Shown here: positions 1 through 12,400 of the stretch, one piece after another
Layout: every line of letters begins with the position of its first letter
Numbering within the stretch: position 1 is the first letter of the stretch
Source: Mastigias papua
Lineage: Eukaryota; Cnidaria; Scyphozoa; Rhizostomeae; Mastigiidae
NCBI GenBank assembly: GCA_964019165.1
Contig: OZ025281.1
Location: 12,521,888 to 12,585,887 of the forward strand
DNA: 64,000 nt
Direction of reading: 5' to 3'
Notes under the pieces: generated by a model
Databases searched by the model: none
The model's input: the letters and a program-made list of their open reading frames with translations, nothing else
What the model was told of the DNA's origin: nothing
Position numbers and translations under genes: made by a program

Positions 1-189
1 GAGAAGATACAGGCAAGAATGTAGACTTGAGAAATGCTAATGAATATCCAGTAGCAAGGCCTGGAAATGGAAATGATGGTGCGCAAACTTATTTATCCAC
101 ATATGTTATTGCTTTCTATTTTTGTATACGTGCTCTGTACCCAAGACGCATAAAAAGACTTGTGAATATACTGATCATAATAGTCAAAT

Positions 190-566
<377 letters not shown>

Positions 567-568
567 GT

Positions 569-1504
569 GGTGTCCTGGAGACAGATCTCTACTGCAAACC
601 CACTGATACACATCAGTATTTGCAGAAGACTTCTTGTCACCCAGGGCACGTTAAAAGAGCGATTCCATACAGTCAGGCTCTTAGAATAAGAAGAATATGT
701 TCAGATGAGGAGAAATTTAGAAATAGATCAGAAGATTTGGTAGGATGGTTAGTGCAGAGGGGATACAAGGAGAGCGTTGTTAGGGAACAGGTAGCTCGTG
801 CTAATAGTTTAGATAGAGCGACTCTACTAAGTCAGGAAAGTAGATGTAATGAGGAGAGGAAAGATCGTATTCCGTTTGTAGTATCATACCATCCAGCACT
901 TTGTGAGCTAAGGGGTTTAGTCAGTAGACTTCAAAACATGTTGGAGGCGTCTGAGGAACACAAGAGAGTGTTTCGACATGAGCCTCTTGTGGTATTCAGA
1001 CATGCCCCCAACCTTAAGGATAGTTTAGTTAGGGCCAAGCTTCCAAAGTTGCAGATAGAATCAGATAAGGGTTGTTTTAGATGCGGTAAATCGAGATGTC
1101 AGCTTTGTAGGTTCATGTCTGAGGGTAACAGTTTTAGATCCAATGTCTCTGGAAGTGAGTTTAAAATTAGCAGTAGATATACATGTGATTCGTCAGGGGT
1201 AGTATATTTATTAGGTTGTAAAGTTTGTGGTAAGCAGTATGTAGGTAGTACTTTTACGTCATTTAGGGTTAGATTTAATAATTACAAGTCAGCTAGCAGG
1301 AGGTATTCTAAGGGAGAAGTAGTCACACAGGCAGATTTTTTTAGACATTTTACTGAAGCTAATCATCACGGTTTTATGGAGGACGTTAGTTTTCAGATCA
1401 TAGACAGGGTTTTTGGGGAGTCTAGACATAGAGAAGGGTTTTGGCAGTTTAAGCTAGGTGGTTTTGCACCAGAAGGACTTAACGTCAGATTTGTAGACTC
1501 TTAA
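569..1504 (+). pseudogene. Penelope-like polymerase C-terminus with zinc motif and GIY-YIG endonuclease (5'-truncated)
   Basis: The frame is open from the end of the left arm. It starts in the motif TDLYCKPTDTHQYL, continues with SCHP and the KRAIPYSQALRIRRICSD block typical of the end of Penelope-like reverse transcriptases, and stops at TAA 1502-1504, about 311 residues in all. No genuine ATG opens it, because the whole palm domain is missing upstream. Near residue 170 a Cys cluster (CFRCGKSRCQLC, CX2CX4CX2C) precedes a GIY-YIG nuclease that begins GVVYLLGCKVCGKQYVGST and includes FRVRFNNYKSA. In this class the nuclease nicks the target so that the polymerase can prime. The frame has no internal stop, so truncation is the only visible damage. 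Confidence 0.85.
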
Positions 1505-1633
1505 CTTCTCTTTTAGAATGCCTGGTTTCTTAGTAGTGTCTGCCTATTGTTTTCAACTCTCCAGTGTTTCCCACCTATTTCTTTGTCTAGCATTCAATTT
1601 ACACTTCTTATATGGCCTTTGTCTACACCTTGT
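1505..1633 (+). other. 3' spacer of the Penelope-like element
   Basis: Pyrimidine-rich, non-coding sequence between the stop codon of the polymerase remnant and the right arm. The small ORF from about 1518 runs on into the arm and has no recognisable domain. Confidence 0.6.
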
Positions 1634-1853
1634 CACTCTATTGTTTCTTTCTTCACAGCTTTGGCCCTCCCCTGAATTACGCTCTACCACTGGAACAATT
1701 GTTAATAAGCAGGATCCCCTTGGGTAACACCTATTGTCACCCCATTGTTATGTAGGAAATTTAAGAAGGCCCCGTATCATTGTAATGTTAGTACTGATGA
1801 AGATAATATATCGAAACGTTTACAACAGAAGAAAGTATATTTTTGAATTCTCT
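1634..1853 (+). repeat. Right pLTR-like arm, direct copy
   Basis: 220 bp, the exact inverted partner of 347-566 as far as can be read. It starts CACTCTATTG and ends GAATTCTCT. The hammerhead motif sits near its 3' end, as expected for a pLTR that processes element transcripts. Confidence 0.93.
1786..1828 (+). ncRNA. Hammerhead ribozyme (type I, short stem III), plus strand
   Basis: CTGATGA at 1794-1800 is followed by a 3-bp stem II (1802-1804 with 1810-1812, loop AATAT), then GAAAC at 1813-1817 and GTT at 1818-1820. Stem I forms from GTA (1791-1793) with TAC (1821-1823), plus an outer TGT/ACA helix across a small internal loop. Predicted cleavage follows T1820. The AAACGTTT around stem III is self-complementary, which fits the dimer-acting minimal hammerheads described in Penelope-like elements. 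A1801 is unpaired or mispaired at the base of stem II, a small departure from the consensus. Confidence 0.78.
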
Positions 1854-1894
1854 ATGTTTTATTTATATACTAAGTTAGTGCGGCTTTGACTTTG

Positions 1895-1896
<2 letters not shown>

Positions 1897-1975
<79 letters not shown>
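1897..1975. repeat. (TA)n microsatellite
   Basis: About 78 bp of pure TA repeat, 44 bp beyond the right arm of the Penelope-like element. With the left tract it suggests that the element sits inside or beside a TA microsatellite. Confidence 0.97.
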
Positions 1976-1978
<3 letters not shown>

Positions 1979-3197
1979 AGAGCTTAGCCACGTTGAGCTT
2001 AGTGAAAGAAAAATAGCCCTTCCTTTCAGATCAGTTTCGTTTAAATACTTTTCCTTGCTTTTATGCCACAAGAAATCTGCCAACAGTCTATATATTAGCC
2101 GCGGCCAATATTGGCATAAGTATTGCATAATCAACACTGCATCACACTTTCGATCACTGGTGCGTTTTGCCAATGAATCAATTATATCCCGTGTGTTGTA
2201 ACTTACTCAAGTTGTATTTCGGTAGCTTCATACCTATGGTTAGTTTATTAACATCATATTTGTTAAAACACAAAAAGCACTTACAACCTTAAAAGATTTT
2301 AAGTGATTTATGTGTGTCAGCAATTATGGTTTTACTTAACCTAGCATAGGTACGACACTACCGACATACAATACTGCATGCTCTTCATATTAGTACTTTG
2401 GCCTTCGCATGTGTATAGTGAATATACTATTAGATTATCAATTTTACAATAGCTGAAGCATACAGCTGTCATAAGTCATATTACTGGGATGTAACTAAAG
2501 TTTATCCAATACATAGTGGCTGTTGTTGAAGCTGAATAAAAATACGTTATTTGTGATATGGTCCTAAGCCGTGATAGATTCAGAACTCAGAAGTTGTCCT
2601 TCTCTCTTGCATCCATAACACCGCTCGCAGAATACACAATAAATTTATCATTCTTTCTCAGCTTTATTTCATGGCAAATGAATCTGCTCTACTGTACTTT
2701 CAGATCTACGCATTATGTGTTCGGAAGGAGATCCAGCAACAATAGCTATCTATTTGGACGGCGGTACGTGATTTTTCTATACTGTCGTGTGATGTTATCA
2801 CGTCTTGTATGACATACAGCTGTGTGCATACGCGTCATTTCACAAATGACATCACCTATTTGATGTAGTGTAGGTTATACTTCTCTCGAGCAAGCTGAAA
2901 TCCTAAATCAAGTAGATTTTGACCAATCAACTTTTTAGAATGCCATTGCTTCAATGAATATTCTTTCAAATTGCCTGCTTTATCATGAGAAAATTAAGAT
3001 TGATGAAGAATGTATTTATACATGTAGTCAAAGTCCATTGCATGTATTTGTAAAACGTACTGAAGCTCTGCAGTCCCTATTGTTTTTTTTCTATCAATCA
3101 TTTATTTGTAATTACAAATAAACAGTCAAACACATTGCTTTTAGTAGCTTATAGATACAGTTAATTTGATTTATTCATACTAAACATTTGTTTTCAG
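1976..3197. other. Non-coding stretch
   Basis: AT-rich sequence. Short ORFs around 1974-2201 and 2558-2812 have no domain, no repeat homology I can see and no convincing splice sites. No gene recognised. Confidence 0.6.
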
Positions 3198-3263
3198 CTA
3201 AAGAGACTACCCAACTGCTAGATATTGGTGGATCAAAAAATGGTAGTGGAAAGATCAGTAAAG
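3198..3263 (+). CDS. Candidate mini-exon, phase 1-1 (22 codons)
   Basis: A strong acceptor (TTTGTTTTCAG) precedes CT AAA GAG and a donor G|GTATG follows. The 66-nt exon starts with two nucleotides completing a split codon and ends with one, so both introns are phase 1. It reads approximately KETTQLLDIGGSKNGSGKISK, hydrophilic and Gly/Ser/Lys-rich, with no domain. Its phase matches the other mini-exons in the window. It may belong to the tail or linker of a gene that begins upstream of the window. The call rests on splice signals and an open frame only. Confidence 0.45.
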
Positions 3264-3942
3264 GTATGAACTAGATACTTATCATAGATGGCTATGAAAG
3301 CTCTTTGTTTCCAAATCACTTAGCGCATTCACAAGGGTAACACAGCTATACATTGCAAACTGGCTGTAAGAATATGTTGATATGGAAGGGACTCTGGAAA
3401 GTTTCGAGCGTCACGTGACTATGCAATTTCGTCGAAGATTTGTAGTGGCTGAACGATTATCATGTGTTATGGTTCTAGTTCGATTACTCGTTGGGCTGAC
3501 TCTTGGAAATATCTCAAGACTCAAAAGTATAAAATGAAGTTCTGTAGTGTTGTCATTTTGCGTGCATCAAGTGATATTTTCACTTTGCTCTTCAAAATTG
3601 CAGTGCACGCTCCTTTTGACTTCCAATGATTAAATTGTAGCAATACAAGTTCCATAACAGTTTCTTAATTTCACTGCACATTTAGTGCCATAAAAATTGC
3701 AGAGACACAAGTAAAACATTAAAATCCTGAATATTGCTTGTGATTTTGGCTATAACGAAAGACCAATAAAACATTAAAGACTTGATACACGCATAACAAA
3801 CAATCTATTGGGGTTTTGATTGCAAATGAATGGAGCCGGCATCCAAATTCTTGATTGGTTGATGTTATAAAAATTTTTCAAATTAAAAGTTCTTTAGGGA
3901 ATTTTCCTTTATTGGTATAAATTCTATAATATTCTACAGGTA

Positions 3943-4221
3943 CAATAGTCTCCAAAAGCCTTTGGGATGCTTAGAAAAAAACTAAAAAAAGCCACTTTCC
4001 TCTACATATTGTCATAGTTGCTACAAACACGCACCCCTTCCCCCTAGAACAATGTTGGTTTTCGTCTGTTTGAAACTTGAAGTTGGCGGGCACGCAAAAT
4101 TTTCACAGTATCGCATGTACTGCTCCAAAAAAACAACATTGTTTCAGGGGGAGAGGGGGGATTAAAGTTCATTCCAGAATACTAAAAATGCAAAGTGTCC
4201 AAGGACTTTTGGCGACTATTG
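3943..4221. mobile_element. Mariner-like MITE, TA target duplication
   Basis: 279 bp flanked by TA (3941-3942 and 4222-4223). The terminal repeats are imperfect: CAATAGTCTCCAAAAGCC at the left, and CAATAGTCGCCAAAAGTCC as the reverse complement of the right end. An inner inverted pair around AACAATGTTG and AACATTGTTT flanks runs of C and G. There is no coding capacity. Related fragments lie at 22.8, 37.3 and 38.2 kb. Confidence 0.82.
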
Positions 4222-4223
4222 TA

Positions 4224-5340
4224 GGTTACTTACAAAGTGGTCCCTAATAAAGAACCGCGTAGTCTAGCAGTACCATCAGTGGTAACTCTCATCGTTCTAA
4301 CATAAACTGTCTAGGCCATAAAACTCTGACATTAAATCTCTGTGGGACCTTCTATAATGTAATACTTGAAATAAACAAGAACAGTTTAATAGAGAACAAA
4401 GTTGAAACAAATTGAAGCCTCTGAAGGGAAGCTATTCTTTCATGGACATTAAAAGTGTCCTAGTAGCTCGTATACAACGGCAAAATTTATCTACGCATAG
4501 ATCCCGAAAACCGAAAAAGTATTCCCCCACTTTTGTTTTCCTGAAGAAATTTTCTATTCCCCGCTCTTGTTAGGACCCTCCGCATATTAATTTCTCAGGT
4601 GTCTTACACAAGCCTGAAGAAGAGTTAAGTTATTGAGTTTCAAAGTCTTTAGCAGCAGTGCGTAAGCAGTACTTCAGTTTTACGAATGTTGTAGTCATGA
4701 CAAAATAATGACTGAGCATTATCTGCAGAGCTTTTTATCAGGGATTTTGTACTAAAACATATTGATACCACTTTGGACCAACTTCCCTCCCCCTGCTTAT
4801 TCCGACTCCCCGCTCATTTTATCTTGAGAATTTTCCAACACCCTCGCTTACTATGACCCCCCTCCCGCTTACTCGGCACCTAAGAGTATGCGTTGTGATT
4901 TTCTGCAATCAAACATCAATACAATCTTATTGTATCGCAGGGAATAAACCTACTGCTATAATATCAATAATGCGTTGATTGAAGTGGGACAACTGTATCC
5001 ACAAGTAAGTGATATGTGACATCTGGAAGTTTCGTTAATGATTTTCACTATTTTCACAATAAGTAAGCACAATCATTTCTACGCAATATGGCTACCACTG
5101 GATTTGAATTAAAAGTGATAATAGCATATGTATATGTCATATCAAGTTGATTTATAAAATAGTAGTACTCGATTGCTCAAATGTTAAGAACGTTCAGTAC
5201 TGGATTTTGATAGTCAGTAAGTCATATATCTTTGAAATTCTAATTTTTACGCAAGTCTCTTATCTCGTTTTATAATCTGCATAGATATCTTGTGTTAATC
5301 TTTGTATTCAAGTTTTATGCTTGTGTAGTGTCATCTGGCA
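4224..5340. other. Non-coding stretch
   Basis: No ORF, splice-bounded exon or clear repeat recognised. A C-rich patch near 4780-4880 is low complexity. Confidence 0.55.
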
Positions 5341-5371
5341 GACTCTCTCTCTCTCTGTCTGTCTGTCGGTT

Positions 5372-5403
<32 letters not shown>

Positions 5404-5408
5404 AGTCA

Positions 5409-5443
<35 letters not shown>

Positions 5444-5452
5444 CGTCTGTGT
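5341..5452. repeat. (CTGT)n microsatellite
   Basis: About 110 bp of tetranucleotide CTGT repeat with a short CT lead-in and scattered substitutions. Confidence 0.95.
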
Positions 5453-5644
5453 TACACTGTAGTGTTGGCAAAATTCAGATATTCTTGCTGAGAATATCGT
5501 AAGAAAGTGTTACTACTGAAGTCATGACAAAGCTGAGAAGGTTTCAGTACTGGACCAAAATAACTTTGTTAAAAACAATTGTACTATTGCTAGATGACAC
5601 ATCCCTTTGCATCTTGAATTCCTATAGTACGTAGTTGCTTTCAG

Positions 5645-5736
5645 GTAAAGGCAAAGGAAGTAGAGGCACAACATACGATAATCAACTATGGAAGAATGTC
5701 TTTGCGCACATGAGCTCTACCTGTTCATGGTTTTAA
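5645..5736 (+). CDS. Candidate terminal mini-exon with Tyr motif
   Basis: The acceptor GTTGCTTTCAG is followed by GT completing a phase-1 codon, then 29 codons and TAA at 5734-5736. It reads KGKGSRGTTYDNQLWKNVF and onward. The basic Gly/Lys start and a TTYDN tyrosine site resemble the other mini-exons. No donor is seen before the stop, so it would be a last exon. Compatible with a variant C-terminal tail ending; no domain. Confidence 0.35.
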
Positions 5737-7887
5737 TGTTTGATGACTGATAATGGAAACCATGACATAAATTGTTGAAATGTCTTTAATTATTTAATTA
5801 TTCTTTACCTATATTTCAATCATTCAATTACATTATCTTTAATAGAAAGTGAAGATAAGAGCAAAGTAGAACTAATTTAGAATGTTAGCATGTTGCTTGT
5901 CCTTGTTTCATCCAAGATATAATTTTCCTTCTCACTTGGAAACTTCTATTAGATGATTCAGTTATATAAGCTTTTATTAGATTACTAGGTTAAATATTTA
6001 GACCATTGTAATAACTAACCGACAATTTTTTACCTCATCCAAAGTTCTTGAGCGTTGTAAATGGTAACTCACTTAATTGCTAAACAACATATAGGAACAG
6101 TATCCAGACATGCCTCCTAAAAATAATACCCTGTCCTTAAATATTATACTTATTCTAGCGACAAACACTTGCAGATTTTACTTATGAAATATGAAATCCC
6201 ACTTACTATTCTCAAGAACAATTAGAAAAAAATTTTCTGTCATCGTTATATTGTCTTTTGCTTTGCTAAACTGTTACCAGGTGTGACCAATATGGAACCA
6301 TACAAGAAATTTGCTTGAAGCTTCTGATTTTAGTTTGAAGACAGTTGAGTTGAGAAATGTATCCTACGTTGCATTTGAATAACATTATTGAATTTATATG
6401 CACACAGCTAATTCTGATTTTTAGAGATTTAAAAGTAGATTTTGTCAGGTGTATGCACCGAAGTCAGCATTTGGATTTAGTGTCTTTTTCTATTGCAATT
6501 GACATGGAACAAAATGTGCCCCTTGTTTGTCACACACCTGACTTGATAGACATGCAGAGGGTAAACATGAAAATTACGAGACTACCAAGGTGATGAAAGG
6601 AGGAGGATTTTTATGATATTCTAGTGTGTGAATCTGTAAAATGAAATGCCAACATTGCTTAGAAAATCTGAAATGGTGCGTTGGAATCAGTGCACAAATA
6701 TCGTTGAAATGTCTCCTGATACTGCAGAATTTCGCTTTTGTAGGAAAGAGTTAGAATATTCCTTTACATACTGGCAACACTCCTTTTGTGTTCGACACTC
6801 GTCAGAGTATGAAACAACCGCTAAGAACTAAAAAAATTAACCGAAGTATGGATCCATATACGGGTAGATTCACGAGGCTGGCATTATGAATATTGTGTCC
6901 AACTGGCCTGCAAAATAATTAATATCCTTAATTATGTAGTAAAAGGCAAAAGTTGGTTGTTAGTCCAATATTTGTTGTTTATATAAGACAGTAGTTTGTA
7001 GGAAAACAGTTAGCGGCTGCTCGAAAAAGTTAAGAAAGTTCGATAGAAGATTTATGAGACCTATGGAAGTTGATAAGTTGGTATTCACTTGAAGTTCCAA
7101 TGTTGACGCAAACCAATCATTTGATTTATTTAATTTGCATTAGATTTCGTATAAAAATCTATGCATTTAAGTGCTATGTTTGTGTTGTGCCTGACTGTCT
7201 GTGCTACACTGAGGTGTAATACAGCCTCAGGTATTCTTACTGGGGAAGGGGACTTAGCAGGGGCTGAAAGTCTCTGAAGCATTTGATAAACAGGAGAGGG
7301 TCGAAATTAGCTGGGAAGGTGTCACATGTATGTAAGCACACTAAAAAATTGATTTACAAAGTTATTCTAAGCTGGTTCGCTTTCTCTATTAAGCATCAAA
7401 ATTCGCTAGCAATTATGGCTTCTATAGTCCTATGCAACAAGTAACAAATAACGAAAAGTCAGCTTGGCAATATCAACAGAGCATTTTTGTGGCTTTGAAA
7501 ACAGACTCTAATGTTTACGTATTATAATCAAGCACGAATACCAGCATTGAAATGTTTGTTGGCTTTGCTCTTCGTACGTTTAAATCTATATACGACGTGC
7601 TCTGTTTAAAGAAACTCTTCCAGGAACGGAAACGTCTACTTCAGTTTACAGATCGTCTTTTCCATCAAATCTAAGCTTTCTAGCACAAAGAGAGCATTCA
7701 TCCTTTTGCGTGTGAAAATCTGGACCGAGTGATTTGTTAACTATTCTCGACTAACGCAACACATCAAGTGCGCTACATTAGGTTTCATCGGACCTGACTT
7801 TGTATCATGCGACGATTGGAAATTTCCCAATTACTCTCTGTGTTACTCTTTTTGACAATGAAGCTAAATAACCTCGTTATTTGCAAG
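5737..7887. other. Non-coding stretch with a MITE remnant
   Basis: Mostly featureless AT-rich DNA. Around 6785-6850 a short stretch (GACACTCGTCAGAGTATGAA and following) matches the terminal repeat of the fold-back MITE at 28.8-29.2 kb. The ORFs at 6357-6593 and 6646-6831 have no domain. Confidence 0.5.
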
Positions 7888-7928
7888 GACCTGATGGTGA
7901 AATCTACCAAGAGGAACTCGTGATTTAG
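7888..7928 (+). CDS. Candidate terminal mini-exon ending EIYQEELVI
   Basis: After TATTTGCAAG the sequence GA completes a phase-1 codon, then PDGEIYQEELVI and TAG at 7926-7928. IYQEEL resembles an ITIM-like tyrosine motif, and the terminal LVI would suit a class II PDZ ligand. Both readings are motif-level inference. The exon is very short and the acceptor is not pyrimidine-perfect. Confidence 0.25.
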
Positions 7929-8379
7929 AAGTAAGCTATTTGTATTCCACATTTGCTTATCTAATTTAATACATATTAATCAGCTAACAACTGACTCTAA
8001 GCATTTGGATTTGACGTTTGTAGTCCCAAGTATAGGATGCAAATTCAATGTGAAATGTTGGGAGCAAATTCATTCTATCCTTTAATTACTTAAAAGTATA
8101 ACAGACACTAAAAGCTAGCAAGTTATCTATGAGTTGAAATGATACACCTTAAGCAACAAAGAGCCACATGGGACTTCAAAATAAAAGCAACTGAAATGAA
8201 ATGAAATTGAAAAACAATGTAAATAAAATCAGTTTTTGTCATTGCACAATGTTCGTCTATTATGCATCAGCTATGTAATTAAATGGACAATGGAAATGAA
8301 AGTAGCAGTTTGAATGCTTGCTTCCTTGCTACTTTTTGGTGATCAGAGCAAATCTGCCTTATATTAGTTGTCTGTCAAG

Positions 8380-9640
8380 TGTGGTAGTCTTTGTGCAGAG
8401 TTGAGAATAAGTTCAATAATTTTGCTATCATATGCTTTATCATTAATTTTCTATCCTGTTACACCGGCAATATCAGATGAATCAAATATTTGGCTACTGC
8501 ACAGCAGAGGATACATCGTAGTATTAAGATTCTGCTATGATAATGTTTCCATATTTTTGGTTGCACGTTTTATGTGGAATGATAGGGCTTATTCGGCACG
8601 CAACTCCAATCCCCGCAAAAGGCCTTGGAATACTTCATATGATTTATGCTATAGATGAGCTATAGTAACCTCTCTCCAGTTAAACAATGTTGTATGAAGC
8701 AAATATAAGTAACTCGAAAGGCAACAGTGATTATTGTGTAGAAAGCTGCGGGTTTTCGCTATCGAATCGACATTTTGCAATGGGGAGGAGTCTGAATTTT
8801 AGTTTGTGTGACGGAAAAGCGGCAGTAGTCGAAAATTCATACAATTGTGTGGGTTTTCCTTTGGCAGGAATTGCAGAAAGTTTCTCAGGGTAGGGATCTA
8901 ATCAACAGAAAGGGGACACTATACACGCTCTAAAAAGAATAAATCGTGAAATCATAGTTTCTTGAATTCAAAAACAATAGAAACGGCGCAGGAAGTATCA
9001 GGGTTTAGTTAATTTCATGAGCAAATAGGAACAAAAATACATACAGTTTCAAAATGTGTCAAAAGGGCATTTTTGCATTTTTTGAGGAAAAGTACAGGAG
9101 TTTAAACCCTCAGAACGAACCACTTAGTTGCGCGCCTGATATTATCCTACACTGTTTCCGAGGAAAAATAATGTCAATAAAAAAGCGAATTGTTGGAAAG
9201 TCTCCCTTTCAATTTAGATAATTCCTAAACATACAGCATCTAGATTCCCCATTGTTCCAAACCAGATCGAAAGCCATCTTATCTATTGTCAATGAAATTA
9301 AGTTTAAGTGTCCTTTCGCAATTAAATTCCTTTTAATTGCTTCTGTCTCCGTGTGTCGGCAATTTTTTCAACTCTGGTTAAAAATGAGTGTTGAAAGTGA
9401 AGTTAACAGAAGAAATTCATGGATAAAATTTCAGAACCGTATTTTCATTATACAGGTTCAAATAGAGAAGGAAAGTATTCTGTAGGTGTGGCGAATACAG
9501 ATTTTGAGAATGAGAAGAATGTCCGCCATGTTTTTTCACAATTGAACTGTGTATTGTTGTGCGTATATTTGAAATTGCAGACAAGTTCATTTACAAAGCA
9601 GCACATTAACAATGATTCATGGGACTGGATCTGCAATTGA
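8380..9640. repeat. Old dispersed duplication, copy 1
   Basis: Segments here have diverged counterparts at 15,690-17,000. 8,400-8,520 (through CAATATCAGATGAATCAAAT) matches about 15,730-15,830. 8,620-8,780 (through TTTTCGCTATCGAATC) matches about 16,840-16,970. 9,150-9,370 (through AAAGCGAATTG and CAGATCGAAA) matches about 15,920-16,130. The order of blocks differs between copies. Short ORFs in it (8368-8658, 8687-8893, 9252-9485) are not preserved in the second copy, so I do not call genes. Confidence 0.7.
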
Positions 9641-10247
9641 TAATATTATCTACCTCAGGGCTTTATAATATTATGTAATATTATCTATTCCCAGGGGTTT
9701 TGATTGACGAAAGCAGTTAGATACTCGGTTTGCCGGATTTTAGAAATTTAAATTTTTCGCAGCATTTTTAGATTACATGTGTCTAATAACTTCATATGTG
9801 ACTTTATTTGTGTAAATGGGTCTTCAAGGTCGAAGGTGTCGCTATGAGCCCAGGAAGCGATCAGCTGATCAAGTTATCATTTTAGTTCAGCACGCTTCCA
9901 TACGGCTTGTATAGAAGGCTAGAATCGTACATAGGACCTCTAGCCTGAAACTGCATATTTTATATCAATTAGGTGAAACTTTTCTTTCCAGCTTGATATT
10001 CTAACTAGTTTCTTATGAATGGTTTCATTCTCCATCTACTGAGAACTACATCCAGTCTCGTTGCCATTCAACCCAATTCAATGATGCTTCAAAACCCTCA
10101 CAAACATGACTGTGTTAGGCAAGTCTTGCAGGAGCAAGACTGGTGTGAAATTGGCTAGGCCAAGAATAAATAGATTTGGGTAAAATTCAAGGTTCACAGA
10201 TTATAATATTTCAATGCTAAGCTATCCCTCTTGTGGCATTTTTTTAG
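9641..10247. other. Non-coding stretch
   Basis: No recognisable gene or repeat. Confidence 0.55.
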
Positions 10248-10296
10248 GACCCCGTGTTAGAAACCTGCATCCTGGCTACAAGATATATCTCACTAG
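10248..10296 (+). CDS. Candidate mini-exon with strong splice sites
   Basis: The acceptor GGCATTTTTTTAG and donor CACTAG|GTAAGT are both near consensus and bound 49 nt. In the phase-1 frame used by the neighbouring mini-exons it reads PRVRNLHPGYKIYLT, with two tyrosines. The length is not a multiple of three, so inclusion would change the downstream frame. A phase-0 reading is also open. Confidence 0.3.
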
Positions 10297-10860
10297 GTAA
10301 GTACAAAAGAAGGCTCATTTCAAACTTATAGATTCTTATGTACGGGTGTTTACTGTAGTATAATACTTAAGCACAGAAGTAGGAAAGTTATAATTAAAGT
10401 TACAGAACAAGAATCTATATATAAAAATGCCATACTTCCAACAAGCACATTGGTTACAATAGTCTTGCATTAGCAACATTTTCCAGGACACTTTCGGGAT
10501 CCGAACCTCAAGAATTTACCCCGGTTTCCCCCCTCTTGACAGTACTAGTTCTAACTAAGTTTTGAAAGAAATCACTTTTCGGTACTACACATCTACCCTG
10601 GATTCAGCAGAAGAGCAAAATGCAAAATTCTATATAGCAAGGCTTGAGCGTAGTAAGATAAATAAATTACACAAATACCAATACTTGATTATTAGAACAG
10701 TCAACTTTATTATTACTAATGAGAAATACAAATCATACACTTGAGTACTGAATAAGCGGGGTTGAGGTATGAATAACTTGGGTGGGAGGAGTTGGAAAAT
10801 GTGCTGAACACCAAACATGTCATAAAGTTACAATCGGTGGGGGGGAGGTGGGCACTCAAG
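10297..10860. other. Non-coding stretch
   Basis: A remnant near 10,455-10,530 (ACAATAGTC, GGACACTTT, C-rich run) resembles the 3.9-kb mariner-like MITE but is badly decayed. No gene. Confidence 0.4.
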
Positions 10861-10876
10861 TGTACATGAAAACTAC

Positions 10877-11560
10877 TTGCAGCATCTTATCCAACAAGGT
10901 ATCTCTCGAACTGTGCGGACCAACGCAAGGGCAGTGCGGGCCAACGCAAGGGAAATGAAAATTCTGGGGAGCATGGCCCGTTGTACCACCATAGAACTGC
11001 CACTGCTCGTAGGTTCCACACCCTTGCTTTGGTATCCGAGAAGTACACATTTATCAAAAGATGGCCGAAGTCTCACGGAAACACATGTGCGGGAACACTT
11101 GTTTGCTGTGGTCTGCGAACTGGTTACTTCATCCATTTCATCCAATGACAATGAAGTATCACAAGTGCGCAATCCCGGCGGGATTATTACAAGATTTGAA
11201 CAGGGTGAAGAGGCATGCAAAACTATGCTTGGCCTAGCCATTAACTCGCATCTCGTGATTGTTGGACACGCTTTATTTTATGAATTCAGTGATGTATTAT
11301 CAGGCATTAATGTGTCTTTAGGGGGCACATACACTTCAATGGACATGTCAACTAGAGCATCAAGAGCAACCGTGAGTGGAAAGCTTGGATTTAGATATAA
11401 ATTGAATAAATCCTCAATTTGTGTCGTGCAGAAGGACAGGACTGAGAACTGAACTGCCAAGGAGCAAGGTGAAAATTGTCAAATATTTTGTATACCTCTG
11501 TATACCTTACTTGAGAAGATCTAGCATGAAGACGGAAAAGTTTTGAGCTTGGTGATTTAG
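10877..11560 (+). repeat. Dispersed repeat shared with 61.0-61.4 kb
   Basis: An ORF of 191 codons (10877-11452) is open here. A diverged copy of the same DNA at about 61,050-61,400 (shared blocks CGGCGGGATTA, TTTGAACAGG, CTTGTCAAATA-like) has stops in every frame, so the ORF may be fortuitous. I recognise no domain. It is best treated as a dispersed repeat of unknown type with a possible, unproven coding origin. Confidence 0.5.
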
Positions 11561-12240
11561 GATATTATAGAAAAGCAAGGATTCTTTATGCTTCGCTTGC
11601 AGTTCCATAAAACGGCGATATGTTGTGATTTGGCCTTGCAATTTGCACCCCGTTACAGATATTTGTAACTATGATTAATGCTTGATTAAGTAACATAATG
11701 ATATATATGGATATTTTATGTAAGGGGTTGAAAGACAACGTAAATATAAAACCAAATGAAGTAGAATGCAATACACTGTAAAAAAGTCAGCATTACCCCT
11801 TGCACAAGATGAACTTATAAAGAGGAACATATTCCATCAGTTGAACTTGAAAGAGACTCATTTGATATAATGTATTGTGTTTTGATAAAATGTGCGTAGT
11901 CAGCTGTTTCCCTTTAAAAATCCATTTCAGGAGAATCAACTGGCTACAACCAGCTAAACCCCAGCTATATCCATATCTTTGCACTTTACAAAGCTACACT
12001 TTACTTATTTCTCTGGTCTGTCCCTTACAGTCATTGGATAACTATAATAGATTTTCTATTGTCTATAGCCCATGGGGTTATATCAATCTGCCATGGTAAG
12101 AACACTATATGAGAGTCAAGCAGAGATGTCACCGTGTGGAGGGGTTGAGGGACTAGTGGGACATGTTTCCCCCAGTGTTCTCCAAGATAGAATACATAAT
12201 TCAGTTTAATTAAGTTTTTAGGAGGTGGTATATGTCCAAA
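11561..12240. other. Non-coding stretch
   Basis: Overlapping short ORFs on both strands without domains. No gene recognised. Confidence 0.5.
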
Positions 12241-12400
12241 ATGGTTGAGTGGCCAAGTGGTTAGAGCGCTTGACTGCTGAGCTAGACATCGATGGTTCGA
12301 GCCGAACAATCGAATCATAGTTTGGATGCTCGCCCACCGTCCACCGAACGTACGGAATCGTACGTGGGACTCACCTTTATCTTCATATATCCTCCTTTAT
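12241..12400 (+). mobile_element. tRNA-derived SINE
   Basis: An internal polymerase III promoter is visible. Box A is GTGGCCAAGTGGTTAGAGC (about 12,250) and box B is GGTTCGAGCC (about 12,294-12,303), correctly spaced for a tRNA head. The tRNA-like part is followed by a tRNA-unrelated region through GAACGTACGGAATCGTACG to about 12,400. The 3' half cannot refold as a tRNA acceptor arm, so this is a SINE rather than a tRNA gene. Confidence 0.72.

Noticed and set aside
10877..11452. A 191-codon protein-coding gene
   Set aside because: The diverged copy at 61 kb lacks the frame, no domain is recognised, and antisense frames are equally open.
12241..12315. Functional tRNA gene
   Set aside because: Boxes A and B are present, but the 3' acceptor strand does not pair with the 5' end and SINE-like sequence follows.
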